Assembly (NCBI GenBank): GCA_015056015.1
Contig: SVHD01000001.1
Span: 135,636 to 199,635, forward strand
From: Clostridiales bacterium
GTDB taxonomy: Bacteria; Bacillota; Clostridia; Christensenellales; Aristaeellaceae
Reading direction: 5' to 3'
Length of the DNA: 64,000 bases
Positions 1 to 8,507 of this stretch are shown one piece after another; position 1 is the stretch's first letter, and each line of letters starts with the position of its first letter. Under the pieces are notes generated by a model that was not told the origin of the DNA, did not search any database, and saw only the letters and a program-made list of their open reading frames with translations. The position numbers and the translations under genes were made by a program.

Positions 1-1680
1 CAGACGGGGCCATACGGTTTCGCCGCGATGCTCAATGCCAGCCCACTGATAGCCGCCGGCGATCCAGGGCCGGGCCATGAAATACTGCCAGGTCTTTTCG
101 CGGGCCAGGAAGGATTTGTTGGTATCCCGGTCATAGCCATACACATAGCCGCGTTCGGGGCAATCAGCCAGATACCAGCCGCGGGTGGTGCTGGTGGCGG
201 CGCATTCGGAAGAAACCAGGGGCACATCGGGATACTTTTCGTGGAGCAGATCAAAGTGGGTCAGGTTATAATTGACGCCCATCACGTCGATGAGATCGGC
301 CACGGTGGAATGGGCCGGATCATGGGAAACGGCGGTGGTGACGGGGCGGGTGGGATCCAGCTGACGGGCACGGAAGAGCATGGCATGGGCAATGCGGCGG
401 CCGGCAGGGGTCTTATGCAGGGGTTCTTCATTGCCGGCGGACCAAAGCACCACGCAGGGATGGTTGCGGTCGCGCTTGATGAGCATATCCAGCTGCTCCA
501 TGCCTTCGGGGGTGCTCTGATACCAGCGGGTTTCCGCCATGGTAAGGAAGCCCAGCTCATCCAGCATATTCATGGTGTAATCATGATGGGGATAGTGGGC
601 GCAGCGATAGCCGTTGGCGCCCATTTCCTTGAGCAGCTCCAGCCGATAGCGCTGTACGCGCTTGGGAACGGCCTTACCGGTGAGGCCGTAATCCTGATGG
701 CAGCAGACGCCCTTGATCTTGACAGAGCGGCCATTGAGGAAGAAGCCCAGATCCTTATCAAAGCGGATGGTACGGAAACCGAAGCGATTCGTCTGCTTTT
801 CCACAATTTCCCCATCCACGGTCACGGTGGTTTCCACGGTATAGAGATTCAGGGGCGTTTCGATATCCCACAGGGCGGGATTCTTCACTTCGCCCTTCTG
901 CTTGAGGGTGGCCTTTTCCCGGGCGGGGATCAGGATTTCGCCTTCCAGGGTTTCCACCACATTGCCATCCTTATCCTTGGCAACGGAGAGCACCTTGGCG
1001 GTCTTTTCCACATAATCGTCATTGCGCAGCGTGGTATCAACGGGCAGCGCCCACACGTCGTTTTCGCCCTTTTCGGGATGGACGAATACGCCGTAGAGAT
1101 CCACGGCCACGGGCTCGGATTTGATCAGCCATACGGGACGATAGATGCCGGCGCCTTCATACCACCAGCCTTCATGCTCGCTGGTAGCATCGATATGGAT
1201 GGCCACCACGTTATGGCCGCCAAATTCCGCCACATCGGTGATATCCACTTCAAAGGAATTATAGCCGCAGTTATTGGTCAGCATATAGCAGCCGTTGACA
1301 TACACCTTGCAATGCACGCCAACGCCTTCAAAATACAGGCTGATGCGGCGGCCGTCATCCTCGGCGGGCAATTCAAAATGCTTGCGATACCAGGCATTTT
1401 CATATTTGAAGAAGCCCAGGGTGTTATTATTTTCGGGCTTGGGCTCCTGGCCGATAATATAGTCATGGGGCACATCTACCGGCAGCCAGGTTTCATGGGT
1501 GATCATACCGGAATCATTATAGTATTCGGTGCCGTCCATATAGCCGCGGGCAGCAGGGCCGCAGCGCTTGCGTTCGCACTTGGCTTCAATATACATAGGG
1601 GATTTCAGCTTTGCTTCCTGAACTTCAATATCGCCCAGATGGAATCGCCAATCTTTGTTGAAGGAAATGATCTCTTTCAT
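1..1680 (-). CDS. Glycoside hydrolase family 2 protein, beta-galactosidase-like (3' end cut by window edge)
   Basis: The frame is open from the ATG at 1680 to the window edge (560 codons), so the ORF track, which needs a stop, shows only its opposite-strand shadow. The N-terminal sugar-binding domain reads FNKDWRFHLGD and later LPVDVPHDY, then a WYRKHF motif, the jelly-roll and immunoglobulin-like parts typical of GH2. The TIM barrel has the acid/base in LWSAGNEEP (about residue 417) and a candidate nucleophile Glu in SSECAATS (about residue 490). GH2 enzymes hydrolyse beta-galactosides, glucuronides or mannosides; substrate cannot be fixed from sequence. No signal peptide is seen, so it is likely cytoplasmic. 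The start follows AAAAGGAGAAGACC. It is divergent from the GH35 gene, suggesting joint use of one glycan. Confidence 0.92.
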   Translation of the reverse strand, partial: MKEIISFNKDWRFHLGDIEVQEAKLKSPMYIEAKCERKRCGPAARGYMDGTEYYNDSGMITHETWLPVDVPHDYIIGQEPKPENNNTLGFFKYENAWYRKHFELPAEDDGRRISLYFEGVGVHCKVYVNGCYMLTNNCGYNSFEVDITDVAEFGGHNVVAIHIDATSEHEGWWYEGAGIYRPVWLIKSEPVAVDLYGVFVHPEKGENDVWALPVDTTLRNDDYVEKTAKVLSVAKDKDGNVVETLEGEILIPAREKATLKQKGEVKNPALWDIETPLNLYTVETTVTVDGEIVEKQTNRFGFRTIRFDKDLGFFLNGRSVKIKGVCCHQDYGLTGKAVPKRVQRYRLELLKEMGANGYRCAHYPHHDYTMNMLDELGFLTMAETRWYQSTPEGMEQLDMLIKRDRNHPCVVLWSAGNEEPLHKTPAGRRIAHAMLFRARQLDPTRPVTTAVSHDPAHSTVADLIDVMGVNYNLTHFDLLHEKYPDVPLVSSECAATSTTRGWYLADCPERGYVYGYDRDTNKSFLAREKTWQYFMARPWIAGGYQWAGIEHRGETVWPRL

Positions 1681-1737
1681 GGTCTTCTCCTTTTCTGTAT
1701 TAGGGACGGCACGCCATCCCCATATTTTGCTATTGTG

Positions 1738-1766
1738 ATTATACACCCAAATATTCTAAATTGCAA
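1738..1766 (-). promoter_or_regulatory. Promoter of the GH2 gene
   Basis: On the minus strand TTGCAA is followed after 17 bases by TATAAT, upstream of the GH2 start. A short GC-rich inverted repeat (GGGGATGGC/GCCGTCCC) lies in the leader at about 1703-1721 and could be a regulator site. Confidence 0.75.
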
Positions 1767-1868
1767 TTTGCCTTTTTTTGTTTCTCATTGCATTATTTGA
1801 AATCCTTGTATTTTTTCTCCCCCTTTCCCCTCTTTTTTTGTAAAACGGATGCATTTTTTGAAATAATG

Positions 1869-1896
1869 TTTACATTTTGAAAAAATCCTCTATAAT
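1869..1896 (+). promoter_or_regulatory. Promoter of the GH35 gene
   Basis: TTTACA, 16-base spacer, TATAAT, about 50 bases before the GH35 start. Together with the GH2 promoter this gives a compact divergent control region. Confidence 0.75.
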
Positions 1897-1946
1897 GAAA
1901 ATATCGTCTCAGCAAAATTTCGTTCAATAGAAAGGAAGAAATCAGC

Positions 1947-3740
1947 ATGAGCAAAGAATTGCTTGAAATCAAAAAGGATGGGCTGCTTCTGGGCGGCAAG
2001 CCCTTTTACCTGGCCAGCGGCTCTTTCCATTATTTCCGCACCATGCCCGGCGGCTGGAGAAAGCGCCTGGAACTGATGAAGGATTTTGGTCTCACTGCGG
2101 TGCAGACCTATGTAGCCTGGAATCTGCATGAGCCGGAAGAAGGAAAATTTGATTTTTCCGGTATGCTGGATCTTTCCGCGTTCCTTTCTTTATGCCAGGA
2201 AGTGGGGCTGAAGGTCATGCTTCGTCCCGCGCCCTTTATTTGCTCCGAATGGGAATTCGGCGGCATGCCCTGGTGGCTTTTGAAGGAAAAGAATCAGGCC
2301 CTGCGCTGCATGGACGAGCGCTTCACTAAGGCCGTGCACAATTTCTATCAAGCCCTGGCCCCCCAGTTTGTGCCCCACCTTTCCACCAACGGCGGCCCCA
2401 TCATCGCCGTGGACCTGGAAAATGAATACGGCGGCTATGGCAACGACAAAGAATATCTTCTCTTCTTGAAATCCGAGCTGGAAAACTGCGGGGTGGATGT
2501 GCCCTTCTACACCACCGACGGCAACATTATGCAGATGCTGCGGGAAGGCAGCCTGCCAGGTATCTGGGCGGGGGTGAATTACCGCATCGAAAGCAAGGAA
2601 GCCATTGCCCGTCTGCGCCAGGTGAAGCCCGAATTCGTACCTTTCGTGGGCGAATATTGGTCCGGCCGGGCCACTTACTTTGGCGAGCCCTTCGCCCCCC
2701 GGGAAGTGCCGCCCATCGCAAAAGCCTACCGGGAAGCGCTGGATGAAGGGGCCATGGTGAATTTCTATATGTTCTGCGGCGGCACCAATTTCGGCTTCAT
2801 GAACGGCGCCCGCATCACCCCGCCGTTCAACGGCAAGGGCGATAGAATCTATCGCGCCATCACCACCAGCTATGATGTGAACGCTCTGGTGGGCGAGGAT
2901 GGCTATCCCACCGAAAAATATTTTGCCTGCCGCAAGGAATTGGACGCCTTCCTGGGCAAGCCCGTCCGGGAAGCGGAGGAAGTGAAGCGGGAGGCCATCG
3001 TGCATGCGCCCGTGACCTTTACAAATTGCGCGCCCATGCTGGAAAATCTGCCCGCCCTGACCACGCCTGTCAAATCCGCCGGGCTCAAAACCTTTGAACA
3101 ATTGGATCTGGCCTACGGCTTTATGGTTTATGAAACGGAATTGCATGCCGGCTATCCCGAAGGGCTGCCCCTCAAGATTTTCGGGCTTCATGACCGGATG
3201 CAGGTTTTCGTGGACGGGGAATACAAGGGCTATTATCAGCGGGATGTGGAATCCGATTTCATTCAGCTCTCCACCGGCGACAAGCCTGCCAAGCTTTCCC
3301 TGGTGGTGGAAAATATGGGCCGCAATAATACCGGCCCCCATCTGCGGGATGAAAAGGGCATCCTGGAGGAAGTGCGCTGGGGCTTTCCCAATCTCTTCCA
3401 CTGGACCCATTGGCCCCTGGCCCTGAAGGATTTGAGCGGCCTTGCCTACACCGAAACCGAAACCGAAAAAGCCCCCGCCTTCTACAAGGCCGCTTTCACC
3501 CTGGATGCAATCAAGGATGGGCATCTGGTGATGGAAAACTGCGAAAAGGGCATGGTCTGGGTCAACGGCTTCAATCTGGGCCGCTACTGGAAGATTGGCC
3601 CGCAGCAGTCCCTCTATCTCCCCGCCGATATCCTCAAGGAAGGCGAAAACGAAATCATCGTGCTGGATCTGATGGGCGGCAAGGCCGCAGACAAGCGCGT
3701 CCTCTTCGCCGATCGTCCCCAGTGGGATATCACGGAGTAA
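1947..3740 (+). CDS. Glycoside hydrolase family 35 beta-galactosidase
   Basis: A 597-residue protein that hydrolyses terminal beta-galactosyl residues. The N-terminal TIM barrel carries the family signature GGPIIAVDLENEYG, with the acid/base Glu at residue 160, and the nucleophile Glu at about 236 in FVGEYWSG. The C-terminal half holds beta-sandwich domains including WVNGFNLGRYW, the usual carbohydrate-binding jelly roll. Length matches bacterial and eukaryotic GH35 enzymes. No signal peptide or transmembrane segment is visible, so it probably acts in the cytoplasm. The start is set by AAAGGAAG eight bases upstream. It is divergent from a GH2 gene and is followed by two palindromic repeat elements. 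Confidence 0.95.
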   Translation: MSKELLEIKKDGLLLGGKPFYLASGSFHYFRTMPGGWRKRLELMKDFGLTAVQTYVAWNLHEPEEGKFDFSGMLDLSAFLSLCQEVGLKVMLRPAPFICSEWEFGGMPWWLLKEKNQALRCMDERFTKAVHNFYQALAPQFVPHLSTNGGPIIAVDLENEYGGYGNDKEYLLFLKSELENCGVDVPFYTTDGNIMQMLREGSLPGIWAGVNYRIESKEAIARLRQVKPEFVPFVGEYWSGRATYFGEPFAPREVPPIAKAYREALDEGAMVNFYMFCGGTNFGFMNGARITPPFNGKGDRIYRAITTSYDVNALVGEDGYPTEKYFACRKELDAFLGKPVREAEEVKREAIVHAPVTFTNCAPMLENLPALTTPVKSAGLKTFEQLDLAYGFMVYETELHAGYPEGLPLKIFGLHDRMQVFVDGEYKGYYQRDVESDFIQLSTGDKPAKLSLVVENMGRNNTGPHLRDEKGILEEVRWGFPNLFHWTHWPLALKDLSGLAYTETETEKAPAFYKAAFTLDAIKDGHLVMENCEKGMVWVNGFNLGRYWKIGPQQSLYLPADILKEGENEIIVLDLMGGKAADKRVLFADRPQWDITE

Positions 3741-3757
3741 GGTTATTGAAAAATTTT

Positions 3758-3862
3758 CTGGGGGAACCATTCTTTGTGGCCAAAGAATGGTTCCCCCAGT
3801 CCCCCTCCAAGAAAGCTGTACTGGATATTTTATGCGTGTTCTGATCAGCTTGAATACCAGTG
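3758..3862 (+). repeat. Palindromic intergenic element, copy 1
   Basis: Hairpin 3758-3799 with arms CTGGGGGAACCATTCTTT and its complement, then CCCCCTCCAAGAAAGC, ACTGGATATTT and a terminal CCAGTG. The outer CTG/CAG pair replaces the usual GCG/CGC pair, a compensatory change. Confidence 0.85.
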
Positions 3863-3880
3863 TGAGGATAATGGAATATT

Positions 3881-3985
3881 GCGAGAGGGCCTTTCTTTTA
3901 AAAAAAGAAAGGCCCTCTCGCGCTCTCCCAAAGAAAACCGGCTCTGGATGTTTCCAACGTGTTCTCATTCACTTGAATGCCAGTG
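3881..3985 (+). repeat. Palindromic intergenic element, copy 2 (GCGAGAGGG subtype)
   Basis: Arms GCGAGAGGGCCTTTC and complement, then GCTCTCCCAAAGAAAACC, CTCTGGATGTTT and TGAATGCCAGTG. It sits 18 bases after copy 1 in the same orientation. Confidence 0.85.
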
Positions 3986-4047
3986 AAAAACGTCATGAAA
4001 CAGGGAGAAATTGTCGATCCGAAGGAAAACAACGTAATTTCCCAATT

Positions 4048-4106
4048 GCTTTCTTGGAGGGGGCGCGGGGGAGGGGTTCTTTGGCCACAAAGAACCTCTC
4101 CCCCGC
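4048..4106 (-). repeat. Palindromic intergenic element, copy 3 (inverted, short tail)
   Basis: On the minus strand: GCGGGGGAGAGGTTCTTT hairpin followed by GCCCCCTCCAAGAAAGC. The CTGG/CCAG tail is not clear. With copies 1 and 2 it fills the 384-base gap between the convergent GH35 and flavin-reductase genes; I see no gene in that gap. Confidence 0.8.
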
Positions 4107-4124
4107 AAAAATCCCCCACTCCCA

Positions 4125-4763
4125 TCAAATCTTCTCAAATTTTTCGGGGCCCTGCTTACAGATGGGGCATTTTTCCGGGGGCTGGTTTCCGGTGTGGACA
4201 TAGCCGCAGACGGTGCAGCGCCACTGGGGCTGATCGGATTCTTTTTTCGGGGCTTCCGGCTGGAAGGAGGACGCCTTGGGCGGGGTGACGCCCTTTTTCA
4301 CCAGATGATAATCCGCATAGGTGAGGGGCTTGCCATAGCCGGTAACAACCGCCTCTTCCACCAGGCCCACAAAGAGGATATGGGTGCCCACATCCAGGGA
4401 AGAAACCACCTTGCAGGAAAAGGCCGCGCCCACTTCTGCGCTGTCCAGCAGCATGGGATCGCCGGCGGCGGAATGGGTCACGTCCATCCCCGCAAATTTA
4501 TCGATTTCCCGGCCGCTTTTGAAGCCGTAACGGCCAATGAATTCCATATGCGCATCCTGAGTGAGCACATTCACGGAAAAATGCCCGCTTTTCTGAATCA
4601 TTTCGCAGGTGCAGTTTTCCTTATTTACGGCCACGGAAATCTGGGCCGGGGTGGCGGTCACCTGGCAGGCCGTATTGATAATGCAGCCGTAATCCTGGTT
4701 TTCGTAGGCGGTACCCAGCAGATATACGCCATAGGAAAGTTGAAAGAACGCTTTGAAATCCAT
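4125..4763 (-). CDS. Flavin reductase with C-terminal rubredoxin domain (high-molecular-weight rubredoxin type)
   Basis: About 212 residues. The first 160 form a flavin-reductase-like FMN-binding barrel (FQLSYGVYLLG, later NVLTQDAHMEFIGRYG). The C-terminus is a rubredoxin-type iron site, CTVCGY...CPICKQG. This architecture matches clostridial high-molecular-weight rubredoxin (Hrb), which passes electrons from NAD(P)H or rubredoxin partners to flavodiiron oxygen/NO reductases; the partner here is unknown. The ORF opens at 4769, but the ribosome site AGAGGA lies one base from that ATG and seven from the ATG at 4763, so the latter is chosen. It lies 57 bases after the Nfo-like gene and is probably cotranscribed, suggesting a link to oxidative stress. 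Confidence 0.85.
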   Translation of the reverse strand: MDFKAFFQLSYGVYLLGTAYENQDYGCIINTACQVTATPAQISVAVNKENCTCEMIQKSGHFSVNVLTQDAHMEFIGRYGFKSGREIDKFAGMDVTHSAAGDPMLLDSAEVGAAFSCKVVSSLDVGTHILFVGLVEEAVVTGYGKPLTYADYHLVKKGVTPPKASSFQPEAPKKESDQPQWRCTVCGYVHTGNQPPEKCPICKQGPEKFEKI

Positions 4764-4820
4764 AATCATTTCCTCTTTTCCTTTTGTTTTCGTTTTTATT
4801 CTACCCGTCTATTTCCATCA

Positions 4821-5666
4821 TCAAACGGATTGATAAATCTTTTGCATGGCCAGGGCGTCCTCAGCCATGGTTCCCTTGGATTCGCAGATGATTCTGGGCT
4901 GATACCCCCGCGCCTTCAGCAGCGGCGCAAGATTCTCAAACCGGGGGCCGTAATCCGCCTCCGCAAAGGTGCGATGCCGCTTTTCCCCGGCGGCGGTATA
5001 TTCGATGGTGGAAAAATGAATGTGGGTTTGCCGGGCGCGATCAATGCCCAGGATTTCCTCCATCCGATCCAGCACCCGGGCAAAATCTTCCGTGCCTTTC
5101 AGGCTGCCCTGGGTAATGGCGTGGAGATGGGCGAAATCAATGCAGGAATACAGCCGCTCATCCAGCAGGCAGAAATCCAGCGTCTGATCCAGATTGCCGA
5201 TCTGGCTTTTTTTGCCCATGGTCTCGGGGCAGAGATGAATATGGGAAAGGCCCAGATCATCCAGTCGGCGATAGGCCTCTCGGATGCCGTCCCGGCAATT
5301 TTGCAGCGCGGTTTCCCAATCCAGCTTCATCACCGCGCCTACATGCACCACCACCCGATCGCCCCCCAGGATATTCACCAGCCGGGCGCTTTCGGTAATA
5401 TAACGATAGGAATTTTCCCGTTTTTCGGGATCAGGATTGGCCAGATTGATGAAATAGGGCGCATGAGCGCTCATGGCAATATCCTGCGCCCGGGCTTCCC
5501 CGGCGATTTTTTCCGCCATTTCATCGGAAAGGGAAACGCCCCGGCCAAAGGAATATTCATAGGCGGAAAGCCCCATTTCCTTCAGCCATCCCGGCGCTTG
5601 CCAGGTGCTCTTATACCCCTGCGCGTAAAAGGATTCCGAATTGCCTGCCGGCCCGAATCGAATCAT
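4821..5666 (-). CDS. Endonuclease IV-like TIM barrel protein
   Basis: A 281-residue TIM barrel. Motifs line up with the metal ligands of endonuclease IV: HAPYFINLA, VVVHVGA, CPETMGK, DFAHLHA, IHFS and ICESKG. Nfo cleaves DNA at abasic sites with a tri-zinc centre. One difference is visible: the DRHH motif of classical Nfo reads KRHR here, so one Asp ligand appears missing and AP-endonuclease activity is likely but not certain; a sugar-isomerase-like role is the alternative. The ATG follows AAAGGAG at six bases. The Hrb-type gene follows in the same direction. Confidence 0.75.
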   Translation of the reverse strand: MIRFGPAGNSESFYAQGYKSTWQAPGWLKEMGLSAYEYSFGRGVSLSDEMAEKIAGEARAQDIAMSAHAPYFINLANPDPEKRENSYRYITESARLVNILGGDRVVVHVGAVMKLDWETALQNCRDGIREAYRRLDDLGLSHIHLCPETMGKKSQIGNLDQTLDFCLLDERLYSCIDFAHLHAITQGSLKGTEDFARVLDRMEEILGIDRARQTHIHFSTIEYTAAGEKRHRTFAEADYGPRFENLAPLLKARGYQPRIICESKGTMAEDALAMQKIYQSV

Positions 5667-5689
5667 CTATTGCTCCTTTTGAGTTTTTT

Positions 5690-5740
5690 GCGGGAGGAGG
5701 CTTTTGAGCCAAAAGCCCCCTCCCGCCCCCTCCCGAAAAG
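5690..5740 (+). repeat. Palindromic intergenic element, copy 4 (GCTTTTGAGCC subtype)
   Basis: Hairpin GCGGGAGGAGGCTTTTG / CAAAAGCCCCCTCCCGC, 5690-5726, then CCCCTCCCGAAAAGCG. The tail beyond is degenerate. It lies just upstream of the Nfo-like gene on the opposite strand sense. Confidence 0.75.
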
Positions 5741-5819
5741 CGATTGGAGAAATTTCAAATTACCAGGATATCAGCAATTTCCTCCAGCTTATCGTTACAG
5801 GGAGACATTGATAATCAGA

Positions 5820-5901
5820 TGGCACCATAAATAATGCCAATAGTTTTCTTGGAGGGGGTGCGGGGGAACCATTCTTTGAAGCCAAAGAATGGTTCCCCCG
5901 C
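5820..5901 (-). repeat. Palindromic intergenic element, copy 5 (inverted)
   Basis: Minus-strand order: GCGGGGGAACCATTCTTT hairpin (5860-5901), CACCCCCTCCAAGAAAAC, then TTGGCA...TGCCA. Here the tail pairing is TGGCA/TGCCA rather than CTGG/CCAG, again a paired change. Confidence 0.8.
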
Positions 5902-5919
5902 AAATATCCCCATCCCCTC

Positions 5920-6624
5920 TCATCGGGAATACACGCCGGTGATGATTTCTTTTTTGAACAGCTCCGCGTTGGGCTGGCCGCGCCTGCCGGCGTCTTCGGC
6001 GTCGCGGACGGCCTGCTCCCGATCATAGGGCACGGTGACCATGGTAATATCCAGGGGCGAAAGGGTCTTGCTTTCCAATTCTCCGCGCAGGATGGCATAC
6101 TGCACCATGGGCACGCCGATGCCATTGCCCACGCTGCCCGTATTAAAGAGCAGCCCTTTATGGGCCAGTACCCTGGTGCCCTGGCGATGGACGTCTGCAT
6201 AGCCCACCACATCATAATCCGGTTCAAATAACGCGGTGAGAAATTCCTCTTCCCCATAGGTCTGCACGGCATAGGGCAGGAAGGGCCGGCCATGGAGCAG
6301 ACGCATTTTCCGCCCGGAAATATAGCAGGAATATTCCATGGGCAATTGGCACAGGGCCTTCATTCTTCTTTCGCCCAGCTGCCGATAATAAAAATCATCA
6401 TTGGGAAAGAGCATTTCGCCGATGCCCTCTTCCCAATTCCCCTGCAGAATAAATTCGCAGCGGCTTTCCGCCCAGTCAAAGGTGCGATCGGAGGAGGGGC
6501 CCTTGCCGATCACATCCCCCAGGCACCAGATTTTTTCAATGCCCCGTGCCCGCAAATCCCTGTCCAGGGCCTCAGTGGCAGGCCAATTGCCATGCAGATC
6601 GGCCACCAATGCAATTTCAGTCAT
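5920..6624 (-). CDS. Calcineurin-like metallophosphoesterase
   Basis: A 234-residue protein of the YfcE/ApaH superfamily. Metal-binding motifs appear in order: LVADLHGNW, WCLGDVIGKGP, LQGNWE and GYADVHRQG, with FNTGSVGN near the end. Such enzymes hydrolyse phosphodiesters or phosphomonoesters with two metals; the substrate is unknown. Three ATG codons occur in a row (6630, 6627, 6624); GAGGA is seven bases from the third, which is chosen. The first would overlap the upstream amidotransferase stop as ATGA. It is the last gene of the minus-strand run Smr, amidotransferase, phosphoesterase. Confidence 0.85.
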   Translation of the reverse strand: MTEIALVADLHGNWPATEALDRDLRARGIEKIWCLGDVIGKGPSSDRTFDWAESRCEFILQGNWEEGIGEMLFPNDDFYYRQLGERRMKALCQLPMEYSCYISGRKMRLLHGRPFLPYAVQTYGEEEFLTALFEPDYDVVGYADVHRQGTRVLAHKGLLFNTGSVGNGIGVPMVQYAILRGELESKTLSPLDITMVTVPYDREQAVRDAEDAGRRGQPNAELFKKEIITGVYSR

Positions 6625-6626
6625 CA

Positions 6627-8069
6627 TCATTCCTCACAGGCCTTCACAAAGGCATTAAAGAGCATTTGGGCGTCGGGCACATAATCACTGAGGGATTCGG
6701 GATGCCACTGAACGGACAAAACAAATTTCTTGCCCTCCAATTCCACACCCTCAATCAACCCATCGGGGGCATAGGCGGAGGGACGGAGGCCCTTGCCCAA
6801 TTCCTTGACCGCCTGATGGTGGCGGCTGTTGACCTTGATTTCGGAAAGCCCGGTGATTTTCTGGATCAGGGATCCTTCCTCCAGCTTTACGGCATGCACC
6901 TGATCCCGGGGCACTTCGTAGCGGGGATGCTTGAGCTGGGGGCCGAACTGGGCTTCAATATCCTGATACAGCTTGCCGCCCAGGGCGCAATTCAATACCT
7001 GATGCCCCCGGCAGATGGCCATGATGGGCTTATCCATTTCCAGGGCCTTGCGGCAGAGATAGAATTCCATCTTATCCCGCAGGGGCGCGGTTTCGCCGCA
7101 CAGGGACGTTTTTTCCTCGCCATAGGTATCCGGGCCCACATCCGCGCCGCCGGTAAGCAAAAGGCCGTCGATATGGGAAAGCATTTCATCCCAAAGCTCC
7201 TGATCATCCCCGTAAAGCGGCAGCAGCATGGACAGGGCGCCGGCCCGGCGGACGGCGTCCAGATAATCCTGATTGACGGTGATGCGGCCGGTCTTATCAT
7301 CCACGGAAGGGGTTACTCCGATTAAACGCATGGCTTTTTCCTCGCTTCTTTTTTCATCATTCTTTTCGTATTTTTCGCAGGCGCCGATGAAGGCGTCAAA
7401 AATTGCCTTGGCCTCCGGGGTAAAATCGGCCAGGATTTCGGGATGCCATTGCAGGCCCAGCACGAAATCCTTTTCCGGCATTTCAATGCCCTCCACGATG
7501 CCATCCGGCGAAACGGCGCTGGCAATCAGCCCCTTTCCCAGATCATGCACCGCCTGATGATGCAGGGAATTGACCCCGAATTCGGAAAGCCCGGTAATTT
7601 TTTTCAGCAGGGTATTTTCCGTTATCGCCACGGAATGCACCTTATTCAGATGCTGATCATGCCGCCGATGAGGCAGGGAATTGGGGCGCAGGGTATCAAT
7701 ATCCTGATAGATGGTGCCGCCCAGGGCGCAATTTAATACCTGCTCGCCCCGGCAAACGCCCAGAATGGGCATATCCATTTCCAGCGCCCGGCGGCAAAGA
7801 TATAATTCCATTTCATCCCGGGCGGCGCAGGGCGGATTGCTCTGGGGGATCATTTCTTCACCAAAATGCTTGGGATCAATATCCCCGCCCCCGGAAAGCA
7901 AAAGCCCGTCGATTTTTGCCAGCATGCTTTCCCATAATTCAGGATCATTGCCGTACAGCGGCAGCAGCAGGGGCAGTGCCCCGGCATTGCGCACGGCATT
8001 CAAAAATTGCCAGCTGATGATGATCCGCCCCGAATCGCTGGGCGTGGGGGTAATGCCAATGATACGCAT
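6627..8069 (-). CDS. Tandem-duplicated class I glutamine amidotransferase (peptidase C26, PuuD-like fusion)
   Basis: A 480-residue protein made of two homologous PuuD-like domains in one frame (about 1-240 and 250-480). Both begin with MR(I/L)IG(I/V)TP, both keep the nucleophile Cys (GVCRGEQ, AICRGHQ) and both keep the His/Glu motif QWHPE. Single-domain relatives are about 240 residues and hydrolyse gamma-glutamyl-amine bonds, as in gamma-glutamyl-GABA hydrolase. The linker is charged (EKNDEKRSEEK), and an internal ATG at the second domain has its own GAGG-type site, so a separate second product is possible. The ORF track starts at a TTG; the ATG at 8069 after AAGGAAG matches the start of domain two and is preferred. 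Confidence 0.88.
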   Translation of the reverse strand: MRIIGITPTPSDSGRIIISWQFLNAVRNAGALPLLLPLYGNDPELWESMLAKIDGLLLSGGGDIDPKHFGEEMIPQSNPPCAARDEMELYLCRRALEMDMPILGVCRGEQVLNCALGGTIYQDIDTLRPNSLPHRRHDQHLNKVHSVAITENTLLKKITGLSEFGVNSLHHQAVHDLGKGLIASAVSPDGIVEGIEMPEKDFVLGLQWHPEILADFTPEAKAIFDAFIGACEKYEKNDEKRSEEKAMRLIGVTPSVDDKTGRITVNQDYLDAVRRAGALSMLLPLYGDDQELWDEMLSHIDGLLLTGGADVGPDTYGEEKTSLCGETAPLRDKMEFYLCRKALEMDKPIMAICRGHQVLNCALGGKLYQDIEAQFGPQLKHPRYEVPRDQVHAVKLEEGSLIQKITGLSEIKVNSRHHQAVKELGKGLRPSAYAPDGLIEGVELEGKKFVLSVQWHPESLSDYVPDAQMLFNAFVKACEE

Positions 8070-8095
8070 CTGTATTTCTTCCTTCAATCAGTTGA

Positions 8096-8347
8096 TTATT
8101 CCCGCAGGATCAGCTCGGTGCAGCCCTCGCCTGCTTTGCGGATTTTCTTTACCCGGGGATGGGATGCATAGGAAAGGGTCATTTCTTTCAGGGCATCGCC
8201 CCCGTGATAGCCATGAATCACCCGGATGCGGTATACGCTGCCATCCGCCCTGCGAAGGGCGCTGTCCAGGCAAATCCGCGCCTGATAGGCATTTTTGCCG
8301 TGCAGATCAATTTCCGTCACGCCCGGCTGCGGCCCGGTATAGCCCAT
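8096..8347 (-). CDS. Smr domain protein
   Basis: An 83-residue stand-alone Smr (small MutS-related) domain: IDLHGKNAYQA near the N-terminus and RVIHGYHGG in the middle, the two conserved blocks of the fold. Smr domains are often nucleases acting on DNA or RNA, including mRNA on collided ribosomes; stand-alone bacterial versions are poorly characterised. The ORF opens at 8371, but GGGGAG lies seven bases before the ATG at 8347. It heads a minus-strand run with the amidotransferase 26 bases downstream. Confidence 0.8.
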   Translation of the reverse strand: MGYTGPQPGVTEIDLHGKNAYQARICLDSALRRADGSVYRIRVIHGYHGGDALKEMTLSYASHPRVKKIRKAGEGCTELILRE

Positions 8348-8507
8348 GGCTTTTCTCCCCTTTCCATTCAAAATTTATCATACGGCGCAGGGAAGGAAAA
8401 GTCAAGGCAAGGCGGGGAAAAAGCCAGCAAAAAGACGAATGGTAAAATCGTTTTGTGCTGTACAAATTGTCCTGTTTCGTGTATCATGCTATCGGAGGGA
8501 TCAAAGA

